64,000 bases of DNA from Christiangramia aestuarii (GTDB lineage Bacteria > Bacteroidota > Bacteroidia > Flavobacteriales > Flavobacteriaceae), in contig NZ_VJVW01000002.1 of assembly GCF_009735585.1 (NCBI RefSeq), positions 638,210 to 702,209 on the forward strand. The letters run 5' to 3'. The notes under the pieces are model-generated. The model ran no database searches. It was not told the origin of the DNA and saw only the letters and a list, made by a program, of their open reading frames with translations. The first letter of the stretch is position 1; every line of letters starts with the position of its first letter. A program made the translations under genes and the position numbers. This document shows positions 35,673 to 44,263 of this stretch, piece after piece.

Positions 35673-36560
35673 TTAAACCCTAATGTAATTCTTTACCACT
35701 TCTCTGCCCTCTCCATAGAAAGATCTCTTTTCCAGTAAAACAGTTCCATCAGCTTTCAGGGAGAAATTAAGCCGCTCGTACATATTTTCAGGGAGGCCAC
35801 CATATTCAAAGGAATTTTTGCCGGTATAGCTAAAGACCTTTCCAAAGACCTCGTTTTTTATCCACAGTTCGCCTTCCCTCGCAAAAAACTCGTTGATCTC
35901 CCCGGTATTTATATTCCTGTATTTCCCTACTATACTTTTTAATGCATCCTGGCTTGGCTTAAGCTTGTCATTCATATTGCAATCAAACCGTATTCTATGA
36001 ACCTCCTTAGATCTGTCGATCTTCAGGATTCTCTTTTCAGCACGCGGACTTATAGTAGAAGGATCATCGTCAAGGTATTCATCGCCTTCAAAATATATCT
36101 GGGTGATCAGGCTCTGGTAACCTGGTGCAGAGATCATAATATGGAAATGCGCTGGTCTTATTTCTCCGCCCCCGGCATCGTAAGGTACGGGCATCTGGGT
36201 AAGGAACTTATAATTGCCCTGGTCATCGGCATATGTAGTTCCGCGATAACGGAATTCCTCGCTGTCATTATCATAAACCTCGTTATTAGAGCAATGCCAA
36301 AGCTCTACCTTGGCTTTTTTATGGGGAGTGCTGCAATCCTGGTGCCTTATCTTACCAGAAAGCTCGACGATGGCACCGGGCATCCCCTCGATTACCAGGT
36401 TGTTTCTAACAGGACTATCTGGACGGTAAAAAGGACCTAAAATATCTGAAGTGGTTTCACAGTCTCCCACATAATCCTTTCCGTTAAAACTTATAAATCC
36501 AGTAGTGGAAATGGCGACCACTCCAAGCCCGGTTAATTTTGCGAATTCTCTTCTTTTCAT
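35673..36560 (-). CDS. intradiol ring-cleavage dioxygenase with C-terminal extension, Tat-exported
   Basis: 295 residues. N-terminus MKRREFAKLTG is a twin-arginine signal. All four iron ligands are recognisable: Tyr105 (RYRG), Tyr127 (VPYD), His138 and His140 (PAHFH). These enzymes cleave catechol-type rings between the hydroxyls. A further ~90 residues after the dioxygenase core (from KYRNINTG) form an extra beta domain not found in protocatechuate dioxygenases. Export and the extension suggest a periplasmic aromatic substrate. Confidence 0.85.
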   Translation of the reverse strand: MKRREFAKLTGLGVVAISTTGFISFNGKDYVGDCETTSDILGPFYRPDSPVRNNLVIEGMPGAIVELSGKIRHQDCSTPHKKAKVELWHCSNNEVYDNDSEEFRYRGTTYADDQGNYKFLTQMPVPYDAGGGEIRPAHFHIMISAPGYQSLITQIYFEGDEYLDDDPSTISPRAEKRILKIDRSKEVHRIRFDCNMNDKLKPSQDALKSIVGKYRNINTGEINEFFAREGELWIKNEVFGKVFSYTGKNSFEYGGLPENMYERLNFSLKADGTVLLEKRSFYGEGREVVKNYIRV

Positions 36561-36794
36561 GGTCTAAATTATTTGATCGTTCATAATCCATAAGAACTGC
36601 AGGCAGGGTACAGGAAGAATAGGAAGGGTAGATCTTAAATTTACGATAATTATTCCTTCTTGTTGTTTTTCAGACACTTAAATAATCATGAAGAAAAAAG
36701 TATTCCCCAATTTCCAGGATTTGAAACTGATGAAATGAGAATTATTTCGGCTTTAATTTCTATTTTGCATATCCATTAGATAATTTGAATTAAC

Positions 36795-38264
36795 ATGAGA
36801 ATCCTACTTGTCATAAGCTTTCTAATTTTCAGTCTATCCTCCGCTGCCCAGAATGGCAAACCCGAGGATTACCTTTCTTCTGAATTTCACCAAAGTCGCA
36901 GGGATGCCCTCAGGGAAAAAATGCCGGAAAATTCGGTAGCTGTTTTCTTCGCTAATGCGGTGAGAAACCGTGCCAACGATGTGGATTACGTCTATCACCA
37001 GGATCCCGATTTTTATTATCTCACGGGTTATAAAGAGCCACACGCGGTACTGGTTATCTTTTCTGAAGAACAAACAGATGCTGAGGGAAATAGGTATGAC
37101 GAGATATTATATGTGCAGGAAAAGAATCCACGAGCTGAAATGTGGACCGGATACAGGTTAGGGATAGAAGGAGCAAAGGAAGAATTAGGCTTTGAAACCG
37201 TATATAATGGGAAGGATTTCCTGGATAATTCTATAGATTTCGCTGAATTCGAAACCGTTTTCCATAAACCATTCATGAACGATTACCGCGACACCAGGGA
37301 TGAGGCAGACCTTGCCGACCTGATCGCGGCTTTTAAAGACCAGGTAAGCGAAAAGGTGATCGTTCAGAACAATTCTGAAAACAACCTGGAGCTGAACAAG
37401 CAGGTCACCACCAAGCCTAAAGCAAATGTTGACCAGAACAGCCTTCGAACTTTCATGGGTTCACTGCGGGAGATCAAAACTCCGGAGGAAATGAAGCTTC
37501 TTAAAAAGGCGGTCAGGATCTCGGCCATGGGCCAGGTGGAGGTAATGAAAGCCATGCACCCGGGAATGTCTGAAACAGAGGTACAGGGAATACACGAATA
37601 TGTGTACAAGAAATACGGCAGCGAATATGAAGGCTATCCTTCTATCGTAGGAGCCGGTAATAACGGCTGCGTATTACATTACGTTGAAAATTCCAAGACC
37701 AAACTGGAAGATGACCTGGTTCTTATGGACCTTGGAGCAGAATATCATGGCTATACAGCCGATGTTACCCGAACTATCCCTGCTAACGGGAAGTTCAGTC
37801 CCGAGCAGAAAGCCATTTATGAACTGGTATATAAAGCACAGGAAGCTGGGATCGCCGCGGCTACAGTTGGCAACAGCCCAGCCGATACTCATAAGGCCGG
37901 CCAGGTGATCATCAACCAGGGTTTAGCCGAACTCGGCATCATAGATTCACCGGATGCTAAACATATGTATTTTCCTCATGGAACCTCTCACCATATAGGC
38001 CTGGATGTACATGACCTGAACACCTGGGGCAGTTTTAAGCCCGACATGGTCATTACCGTAGAACCGGGAATCTATATTCCGGAAGGCAGTGACTGCGATC
38101 AGAAATGGTGGGGAATAGCGGTTAGGATAGAGGACGACATTCTGATCACCGAAAACGGGCCGGTGAACCTTTCTGCCGAGGCTCCTAGAAAGGCTGAGGA
38201 GATCGAGAAAATGATGCAGCAGCCTTCTATTTTCGATAAGCTGGACCTGCCGGAACTGGATTAA
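36795..38264 (+). CDS. Xaa-Pro aminopeptidase (M24B), secreted
   Basis: 489 residues with a signal peptide (F-S-L-S-S-A-A-Q-N). An N-terminal creatinase-like domain precedes the pita-bread catalytic domain: DLGAEYHGYTADVTRTI, HGTSHHIGLDVHD, EPGIYIPEG and VRIEDDILIT supply the dinuclear metal ligands. Removes N-terminal residues preceding proline. Likely periplasmic; monocistronic. Confidence 0.92.
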   Translation: MRILLVISFLIFSLSSAAQNGKPEDYLSSEFHQSRRDALREKMPENSVAVFFANAVRNRANDVDYVYHQDPDFYYLTGYKEPHAVLVIFSEEQTDAEGNRYDEILYVQEKNPRAEMWTGYRLGIEGAKEELGFETVYNGKDFLDNSIDFAEFETVFHKPFMNDYRDTRDEADLADLIAAFKDQVSEKVIVQNNSENNLELNKQVTTKPKANVDQNSLRTFMGSLREIKTPEEMKLLKKAVRISAMGQVEVMKAMHPGMSETEVQGIHEYVYKKYGSEYEGYPSIVGAGNNGCVLHYVENSKTKLEDDLVLMDLGAEYHGYTADVTRTIPANGKFSPEQKAIYELVYKAQEAGIAAATVGNSPADTHKAGQVIINQGLAELGIIDSPDAKHMYFPHGTSHHIGLDVHDLNTWGSFKPDMVITVEPGIYIPEGSDCDQKWWGIAVRIEDDILITENGPVNLSAEAPRKAEEIEKMMQQPSIFDKLDLPELD

Positions 38265-38282
38265 CCTGGCAATATTCTGAAG

Positions 38283-38651
38283 TTATAATTCCAGGAATTC
38301 CATCGTATAATCAAAATATTCCTCCCCAGCAATACCCCGGGCATATTCCAGGTTTGCCGGCTGGTCATATTTTTCCAGGTAAGCTTTACTAATTTCAGGC
38401 TGAAGGGGATCTTCTGCGGAAAGCTGTTTTCCCCTTACCTTGATGATGCTATTCCCATATTTGATCTCACCAAGACCGGTTTTTTGAAATTCGGTAAACC
38501 AGCTACGGGAACTCTTATTCCAGCTCCGGGAAAATAACCGGCCGTTCACTTCTACCATCCAGATAGGCAAAAAGCTTTCCCGGGTAGTACCGCCTTTGAC
38601 CTCGATTAGAGTATGCGTATTCAGATATTCATACAGGTGTTTCGGAAACAT
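38283..38651 (-). CDS. DUF2255-like small protein
   Basis: 122 residues, soluble and probably beta-rich (IWMVEVNGRLFSRSWNKS, KYGNSIIKVRGK). The N-terminal half resembles DUF2255, a family without known activity related to flavin-reductase-like barrels. Convergent with the aminopeptidase gene, 18 bases from its stop. Confidence 0.6.
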   Translation of the reverse strand: MFPKHLYEYLNTHTLIEVKGGTTRESFLPIWMVEVNGRLFSRSWNKSSRSWFTEFQKTGLGEIKYGNSIIKVRGKQLSAEDPLQPEISKAYLEKYDQPANLEYARGIAGEEYFDYTMEFLEL

Positions 38652-38785
38652 TTTTTCAGATTATTTATTCCCGGCAATATTAAATGAAAAACCTGGACGA
38701 TAAGCACACCCAAATCGATAAAGATCAACCTTTAAATTTGTGAATATTTATTTCCTACAAGAGTTTTCAGGAAATCTTTTAAATC

Positions 38786-38793
38786 TATATTTG
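38786..38793 (+). promoter_or_regulatory. -7 box (TATATTTG) for the DUF4494 gene
   Basis: Perfect -7 match 22 bases before ATG 38816. A -33 TTG at standard spacing is not present (TTTC instead). Confidence 0.45.
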
Positions 38794-38815
38794 GCCTCCC
38801 AAAAATTATATAGAT

Positions 38816-39334
38816 ATGAGCGTAACCTGGTATGAATGCAAAGTGAAATATAGAAAAACCCATGAGACGGGGGAAAGTAAGGTTGTAACAGAGACTTATT
38901 TGCTGGATGCAGTTTCCTACACAGAGGCTGAAGCCCGTATTACCGAGGAAATGGCAGCTTACACCAGTGAGGAGTTTTTGATCACGAATATCAAAGTGGC
39001 CAACCTTTCTGAGGTACATCCATTTGAAAATTCAGATCGCTGGTTCAAGTCTAAAGTTTCTCTTATAAGTTATGACGATGAGAGCGGGAAAGAGAAGAAA
39101 TCCAATCTTTATATGCTTATACAGGCCAACGATGTAAAGGAGGCTTATGAAAATACTGAACAGGCCATGCAGGAAACCACTGGTGATTATAGCATTCCTG
39201 CGATAACAGAATCTCCGATCCTCGATGTATTCCCATATTTCACAGGAGACGAAGATGAAGTTGAAAGTTCTGAAGCGGTTAAGGAAATGGAAGTTACCGA
39301 GGAGGAAGTAATTGCTGAAAGCGAAACCGTTTAG
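38816..39334 (+). CDS. DUF4494 family protein
   Basis: 172 residues. Opens with a WYECKVKYRKTHETG strand, then YLLDAVSYTEAEARITEEM, the recurring core of DUF4494, a Bacteroidota-specific cytoplasmic family of unknown function. The C-terminal 25 residues are very acidic (EVESSEAVKEMEVTEEEV). Confidence 0.85.
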   Translation: MSVTWYECKVKYRKTHETGESKVVTETYLLDAVSYTEAEARITEEMAAYTSEEFLITNIKVANLSEVHPFENSDRWFKSKVSLISYDDESGKEKKSNLYMLIQANDVKEAYENTEQAMQETTGDYSIPAITESPILDVFPYFTGDEDEVESSEAVKEMEVTEEEVIAESETV

Positions 39335-39467
39335 CCATAGGCTTTAACATATGAACTTCTGATTATGGCGAAAAAGGGAAAAGATAATACCCATAATTGT
39401 GTATCAAAATGAATAATTCCACAAGCTGAGCTTTTCATAAACCCCGTAAATAAAGGGTTTTCGCACT
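39335..39467. other. leader region upstream of GT2 sigma-54 promoter
   Basis: Contains an inverted repeat AAACCC/GGGTTT at 39439-39460 just upstream of the -24 element. It could be an activator-binding site or a hairpin; no gene seen. Confidence 0.4.
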
Positions 39468-39483
39468 TGGCACAGGACTTGCT
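39468..39483 (+). promoter_or_regulatory. sigma-54 (RpoN) type -24/-12 promoter for the GT2 gene
   Basis: TGGCAC (39468-39473), 5-base spacer, TTGCT (39479-39483): the GG and GC dinucleotides are exactly 10 bases apart, the RpoN signature. It predicts a start near 39494, 25 bases before ATG 39519. No other TGGCAC-N5-TTGC was seen in the window. Confidence 0.7.
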
Positions 39484-39518
39484 AATGCATGAACTCGAGA
39501 TCCTTAATGGAATAGATT

Positions 39519-40937
39519 ATGAATCAAGACACAACAAATATTGCTAATAATAGAACAGAAGTGAATTTAAAAAATGATTATACCGAAAACCCGGCGGTTA
39601 AGAAACCAACTACCACCTGGGGAATCGTAGTACTTGTTAGTACTTTTATCCTGATGATAGGGGCGGCTTTTCTGGTCTACCTGCTTCAGAACGATTTTAC
39701 TGAATACAACCTGGACAGGATGAATACAACCTGGGGCTTCGCCTTTTTTATTGTGGCCAGCGCCCTTTTCCTTTACCGGGCCGGGTTCTTTGTGTACAAC
39801 CTGTACCTGTATTTCAAATACAAGCCAATAGCCTCGGTGACAGACGAAGAATTGCCCACAACCACGGTTATTGTACCGGCTTATAATGAAGGAAAACAGG
39901 TGTATGCAACTTTAATGAGCCTTGCAGCCAGTGATTTCCCAATAGAAAAATTACAGTTACTGGCCATCGATGATGGTAGTAAAGATGATACCTGGTACTG
40001 GATGCAGGAAGCCAAAAAAGTGCTTGGAGATAGGGTTTCTATTTATCAGCAACCTAAGAATAAAGGTAAAAGACATGCTCTTTACCGTGGTTTCAACCTG
40101 GGTACAGGCGAGGTTTTTGTTACCGTAGACAGCGACTCTGTGGTAAATGCAGATACTTTGAGAAATCTGGTAAGCCCATTCGTGGTGAACGAAAAATGTG
40201 GCGCTGTAGCCGGGAACATCAGGGTTCTTAACAACGAAAAGGCACTGCTTCCTAAGATGCTAAATGTAAGTTTTGTACTTAGTTTTGAATTCATGCGTTC
40301 GGCGGAAAGCACCCTTGAATCTGTACTTTGTACCCCGGGAGCACTGGCGGCTTACAGAAGATCTTCGGTTTTCAAATGTTTGCCAGAGTGGATCAACCAG
40401 ACCTTTATGGGTAAAGCTTCAGACATTGGAGAAGACAGGGCTATGACCAATATGATCCTTAAACAGGGGAAACATGTATTGTTCCAGAGAAATGCTTACG
40501 CCTATACCAACGTCCCTGAAAGATATAAAGGTCTTTACAAGATGTTCATTAGATGGGGAAGAAGTAACGTAAGGGAGAACATCGCGATGTCTAAATACGT
40601 TTTCACCAACTTTAGAGAAGGTTCTAAACTAGGTTCGAGATTATTATTCATCAACCAGTTCCTGAAGATTATCATGAGCTACCCGCTTATCTTCTTGATG
40701 CTGTTCTTTGTAGTATCCCACCCGATACTTTTTATAAGCTCGACCCTGTTCAGTATTATGATATTTTCAAGCTTCCCGGCATTCTTTTATGCCAAGAAGT
40801 ATAATACTTCAGAATCTTTCTGGGCATATTCTTACAGTATCTTATACACCTTTGGCCTATTCTGGATCACCCCCTATGCTATCGCAACTGCCAGCAAGAG
40901 TGGTTGGTTAACCAGAGAATTGAGTCAGAAGAAATAA
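39519..40937 (+). CDS. processive-type glycosyltransferase family 2 (polysaccharide synthase-like)
   Basis: 472 residues. Two N-terminal membrane helices (about 30-55 and 70-95), then a GT-A domain: VIVPAYNEGKQVY, LAIDDGSKDDTW, FVTVDSDSVVNADT, GEDRAMTN and the IRWGRSNVREN stretch after the active site, then three or four C-terminal helices. It resembles hyaluronan synthase/NodC/BcsA-type enzymes. Likely makes an extracellular polysaccharide, or a step of one, under RpoN control. Followed by a strong terminator, so monocistronic. Confidence 0.85.
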   Translation: MNQDTTNIANNRTEVNLKNDYTENPAVKKPTTTWGIVVLVSTFILMIGAAFLVYLLQNDFTEYNLDRMNTTWGFAFFIVASALFLYRAGFFVYNLYLYFKYKPIASVTDEELPTTTVIVPAYNEGKQVYATLMSLAASDFPIEKLQLLAIDDGSKDDTWYWMQEAKKVLGDRVSIYQQPKNKGKRHALYRGFNLGTGEVFVTVDSDSVVNADTLRNLVSPFVVNEKCGAVAGNIRVLNNEKALLPKMLNVSFVLSFEFMRSAESTLESVLCTPGALAAYRRSSVFKCLPEWINQTFMGKASDIGEDRAMTNMILKQGKHVLFQRNAYAYTNVPERYKGLYKMFIRWGRSNVRENIAMSKYVFTNFREGSKLGSRLLFINQFLKIIMSYPLIFLMLFFVVSHPILFISSTLFSIMIFSSFPAFFYAKKYNTSESFWAYSYSILYTFGLFWITPYAIATASKSGWLTRELSQKK

Positions 40938-40960
40938 GGATTCTAGATCTTAAAAAGCTA

Positions 40961-41008
40961 AATGGTTTCAGGTTGAATTTAAATTTCGATCTGAAACCAT
41001 TTTTTTTG
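40961..41008 (+). terminator. intrinsic terminator after the GT2 gene
   Basis: AATGGTTTCAG (40961-40971) pairs with CTGAAACCATT (40991-41001), followed by a T-run; loop about 19 bases. May also serve the convergent thioesterase. Confidence 0.85.
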
Positions 41009-41026
41009 ATCGTGGCTGAAGACAGG

Positions 41027-41560
41027 CTAATGCCAGTCGTGCTCTAACCTGGTCTTCATCTCCTGGGTTTCCCTTTCATGAAGCTTTATCAGTTCAATTT
41101 CATCTACCGGGTATTTATCTACTTGCATAGCCTGCATCATGCGGAAAGGAGGCACGGTTTCCCTCCCCTTTTTCACCGTGTTCTTTACCAGGCAGGCGGC
41201 TATAAGCTTATCCTTTCTCAGGATCTTTTGTTCGATATAGATCCACTTTTCGTCTATATAACAGATCCTTGAATAAACACAGGCCTTTTGCAGGAACTTC
41301 ATAGGCCTGAAAAACTGAACGCTTACCGCCTGACTCGGGAAATACCATTTATTCTTTAGGGCTATTTTAAAGAAGCCGGAGCGCAACATCGCATCAAGCC
41401 TGCCGCATTCAAAAACGGTCATGAACGAAGCATTGTTCATTATGGAAATATCAATATCTGTGAGCCAGACCTGGAAATCGTATGAATAGGAATCTGTAGC
41501 CCGGCCCCTCGTCCTGAACCTGGCGAAAATGAGTGCTGAAATGAGTCTTAACCATCTCAT
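41027..41560 (-). CDS. 4-hydroxybenzoyl-CoA thioesterase-like hotdog protein
   Basis: 177 residues. TDIDISIMNNASFMTVFECG (about 34-53) is the Asp/Asn-containing motif of the hotdog thioesterase 4HBT/YbgC group, with a following FFRPMKFLQKACVYSRICY strand. Probably hydrolyses an acyl-CoA; substrate unknown. Basic N-terminus (MRWLRLISALIFARF) may be a membrane-attaching helix. Alone on this strand. Confidence 0.78.
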   Translation of the reverse strand: MRWLRLISALIFARFRTRGRATDSYSYDFQVWLTDIDISIMNNASFMTVFECGRLDAMLRSGFFKIALKNKWYFPSQAVSVQFFRPMKFLQKACVYSRICYIDEKWIYIEQKILRKDKLIAACLVKNTVKKGRETVPPFRMMQAMQVDKYPVDEIELIKLHERETQEMKTRLEHDWH

Positions 41561-41769
41561 TTTTTTGAATTATAAAGTTGAGCTTACAGGACGGAAGATC
41601 TGGCACCGGCCCCTACAAGTTAAGACTTTCTGGTTTCATTAAGTAATTAATCCAGAAAGGATTGGTGCAAGCTGATCTGATTTATCAATAGTTAGGTCGC
41701 GCAAAATGGATGGCAGGTGCAGTTTGATATTTTCTAAAAAGGAAAAATTCGGCTTTGTAGAAATTGTTC

Positions 41770-42747
41770 CTATTCTGCCCCTTCTCTATTTTCTACTCTG
41801 TTCAGAAAACTACCTATAGCCTCCGCAACTTGTTCTGGTTGGTCTATCATGGTGGAATGCCCGGAATTCTCTATGATCTTTACCCTGGCATTTTTTGCCA
41901 GCTTTTGATATTCATACATAGTTTCTGGCCTTGCCTCATCATATTCACCGGCCAGGAACAGGATGGGTTCATCAATTTTGTCCAGATCCTTTGTCCGGTC
42001 AAAATCTAACAGCGTACCCGTTGCCGTAAATTCGGTCGGACCCCACATATAATTATAGACTTCAGAATTGAAATCGCCCACATTTTCACATTCAGGGTTG
42101 GGTTCATATGGCCAGCTCTTCCTGGAGAGATGCTTACTGTAAAAGGAATCTACCGCCGCCAGGTATACTGGAGCCGAATAATCCTTCAATGCTTCATGTT
42201 TATATATGGTATCCTGGATAGGTTCTGGCATTTGAGATAAAAGAAGTTTTGCGTCTTCCATCCAGTCTTCAGTACTGAGTAAAGGACTCGAAAATATTAC
42301 AGACTTAACTCCTTCTGGTTCCCGGGTGATCAAATATTCACTTAAAAGGGCACCGCCCCAGGACTGTCCAAGAATGTGCAGGCTGTCTAATTGCAGTTCT
42401 TCCCGCAACAGCTCTATCTCATTTACAAACCTCTCTTTTCTCCACAGACTGGTATCTGAAGGCCTGTCTGAACTTCCCGACCCTAACTGATCATAAAAGA
42501 TAACTTTTCGGTCTTTAGCCAGTAACGAATAACCGGGGATCATGGAACAGCTTCTGGAACCGGGGCCACCATGCAGAATCAACAAGGGTGTCGCCTCTCC
42601 TTCCCCAATGATCCTGTACCAGATCTTACCTCCTTCTACTTCAACAAAACCTTCTGCCGGGATTTCCTTTTTGCAGGAAATGAACAGCAAAAGTGTCGAT
42701 ATTATTAAAAAAGTTGATCTTATAAACCGGGGCTTAAAATATGTCAT
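41770..42747 (-). CDS. prolyl aminopeptidase-like hydrolase (S33), lipoprotein
   Basis: 325 residues. Lipobox S-C near residue 25 (LLFISCKKE). ILHGGPGSRSCS is the HGGPG oxyanion motif of prolyl iminopeptidases; the nucleophile Ser lies in ILGQSWGGALL, the acid in LAGEYDEARPE and the catalytic His in ENSGHSTMID. Surface or periplasmic location is unusual for the cytosolic PIP type and points to extracellular peptide or ester hydrolysis. Confidence 0.85.
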   Translation of the reverse strand: MTYFKPRFIRSTFLIISTLLLFISCKKEIPAEGFVEVEGGKIWYRIIGEGEATPLLILHGGPGSRSCSMIPGYSLLAKDRKVIFYDQLGSGSSDRPSDTSLWRKERFVNEIELLREELQLDSLHILGQSWGGALLSEYLITREPEGVKSVIFSSPLLSTEDWMEDAKLLLSQMPEPIQDTIYKHEALKDYSAPVYLAAVDSFYSKHLSRKSWPYEPNPECENVGDFNSEVYNYMWGPTEFTATGTLLDFDRTKDLDKIDEPILFLAGEYDEARPETMYEYQKLAKNARVKIIENSGHSTMIDQPEQVAEAIGSFLNRVENREGAE

Positions 42748-42836
42748 AGGATTTCAAATGTGTCCCAATTTCAGAATAATGCCCCAACTTAGAAAATCCT
42801 GATTTGAAAATATAGATAGGTGAAATTTAATATCGC

Positions 42837-43742
42837 CTAGTCTTCATTCTTATAGGGGTCTATAAAAGAATTGATCGTAGCTTCAGAAAGTATGGGATTT
42901 GCGCCCTCTTTTCCGGCTACCAGGGCACCTACTGCACATGCCGTATCCAGTGCCGCCTGAGGTTCTGTTCCCTGTAACAATTTTGCCAGAAGGGTTCCTA
43001 AGAAAGAATCCCCGGCACCCACGGTATCCTTTACTTTTACCTTATAGCCAGAATTGTAGTATAATTTCTTTTCGTGCAACAAAACCGCCCCATGCCTGCC
43101 CTTGGTCACGCATATAGTTTTGGCATTAGATTTTACAGCCATAAATAACAGGTTCTGCTCCAAAGAATTATATTTTGAACCCAACATCGCTGCGATCTCA
43201 AAAAGTTCATCATCATTGAATTTTATGAATTCCGCATGCATTATAAGCTCCCTGATCAGGTCTTCGGAATAATGGGGCGGACGCAGGTTGAAATCCAACA
43301 CCCTGTACCTGGCTTTTGGTATGAGTTCAAAAAGGCTTCTGCGGCTAACCTCATCACGGCACACCAAGCTTCCAAAAATAAAGGCATCGGCTTTCTTTAC
43401 TGAATTGATCATCCCTTCGGTTAATTCTATCTTATCCCAGGCTGAAGGATAGGTGATCTCATAGGTTGCCGAACCGCTTCCGGAAAGGCTCACCTGTACC
43501 ATCCCGGTAGGATGTTGTGGATCTTTTGTAATATTTGAGGAAGCGATACCGCGAGAGCTCAGGTATTCCAGCAATTGAGCAGCTTTTTCGTCATTACCTA
43601 CCTTGCTTATCATTTCTGTTTCTACCCCCATACTGCTAAGCCTGCTGGCTACATTGAGTGGCGCTCCGCCAATTCTCTCTTTATCGGGAAATACATCAAA
43701 AAGGACCTCGCCAAAACATACCGCCTTTACTTTTTTACTCAT
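42837..43742 (-). CDS. PfkB family carbohydrate kinase, fructokinase-like
   Basis: 301 residues. Start motif CFGEVLFDVFPDKERIGGAPLN is the typical fructokinase N-terminus with the substrate-binding GGAPLN, and DTVGAGDSFLGTLLAKLL contains the catalytic Asp. Phosphorylates fructose (inferred from its place behind GH32 and a sugar porter). Fourth gene of that unit. Confidence 0.88.
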   Translation of the reverse strand: MSKKVKAVCFGEVLFDVFPDKERIGGAPLNVASRLSSMGVETEMISKVGNDEKAAQLLEYLSSRGIASSNITKDPQHPTGMVQVSLSGSGSATYEITYPSAWDKIELTEGMINSVKKADAFIFGSLVCRDEVSRRSLFELIPKARYRVLDFNLRPPHYSEDLIRELIMHAEFIKFNDDELFEIAAMLGSKYNSLEQNLLFMAVKSNAKTICVTKGRHGAVLLHEKKLYYNSGYKVKVKDTVGAGDSFLGTLLAKLLQGTEPQAALDTACAVGALVAGKEGANPILSEATINSFIDPYKNED

Positions 43743-43757
43743 ATCTAGAAATACCTT

Positions 43758-44168
43758 TTATTTATTCATCATTTTCGACATCCCCGGTTTGGAATCTGCA
43801 CGCTGCTCATACCCGAACCGGACATAGAAGTCCTTTACCCCATCTGCGGCCATAAGACCAACGAAAGAGTTCTGAAAGGAATTTTCACGAAGCCAGGCCT
43901 CGAGCTCTTCCATGATCATGTCTCCAAGTCCAGTTCGCTGGAATTCGGGCAGAACGATCACATCCTGTATATAAAAATAGATTGCTCCATCTCCTACTAT
44001 TCTACCAGCACCGGCGATCTTTCCCCCAACCATAAAACAGACCGAGAACAGAGAGCCTTTCATTCCTTTTTTCACCGCCTCATCACTTAATTCCATCCAG
44101 CCGGTAGAACCTCTTAATAATTGGTATTCTGCAACGCTGGGGTTTCGATGTTCAATTTTTATATTCAT
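43758..44168 (-). CDS. GNAT family N-acetyltransferase
   Basis: 136 residues. Acetyl-CoA loop PEFQRTGLGDMIMEELEAWL and VKDFYVRFGYEQR are the GNAT blocks. Lies between GH32 and the fructokinase on the same strand, so it appears to belong to the fructan operon, but its substrate is unknown. Confidence 0.82.
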   Translation of the reverse strand: MNIKIEHRNPSVAEYQLLRGSTGWMELSDEAVKKGMKGSLFSVCFMVGGKIAGAGRIVGDGAIYFYIQDVIVLPEFQRTGLGDMIMEELEAWLRENSFQNSFVGLMAADGVKDFYVRFGYEQRADSKPGMSKMMNK

Positions 44169-44263
44169 AACTATAAGATCAATTCCAGCTTAAGTTAGAG
44201 ATATTCGAATAAGGAAGTCTTAATTATTTCAGAATTAAGAGAACCAGGCTGATTTTTTTCTAT

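Noticed and set aside
39365..39412. 15-codon ORF starting M-A-K-K-G-K between DUF4494 and GT2
   Set aside because: Too short, no supporting motif or conservation evidence.
39701..39734. Direct repeat of 14 bases (TGAATACAACCTGG) in the GT2 gene
   Set aside because: Period is 20 bases, so the copies fall in different frames, yet the protein is intact and family-like. Likely chance.
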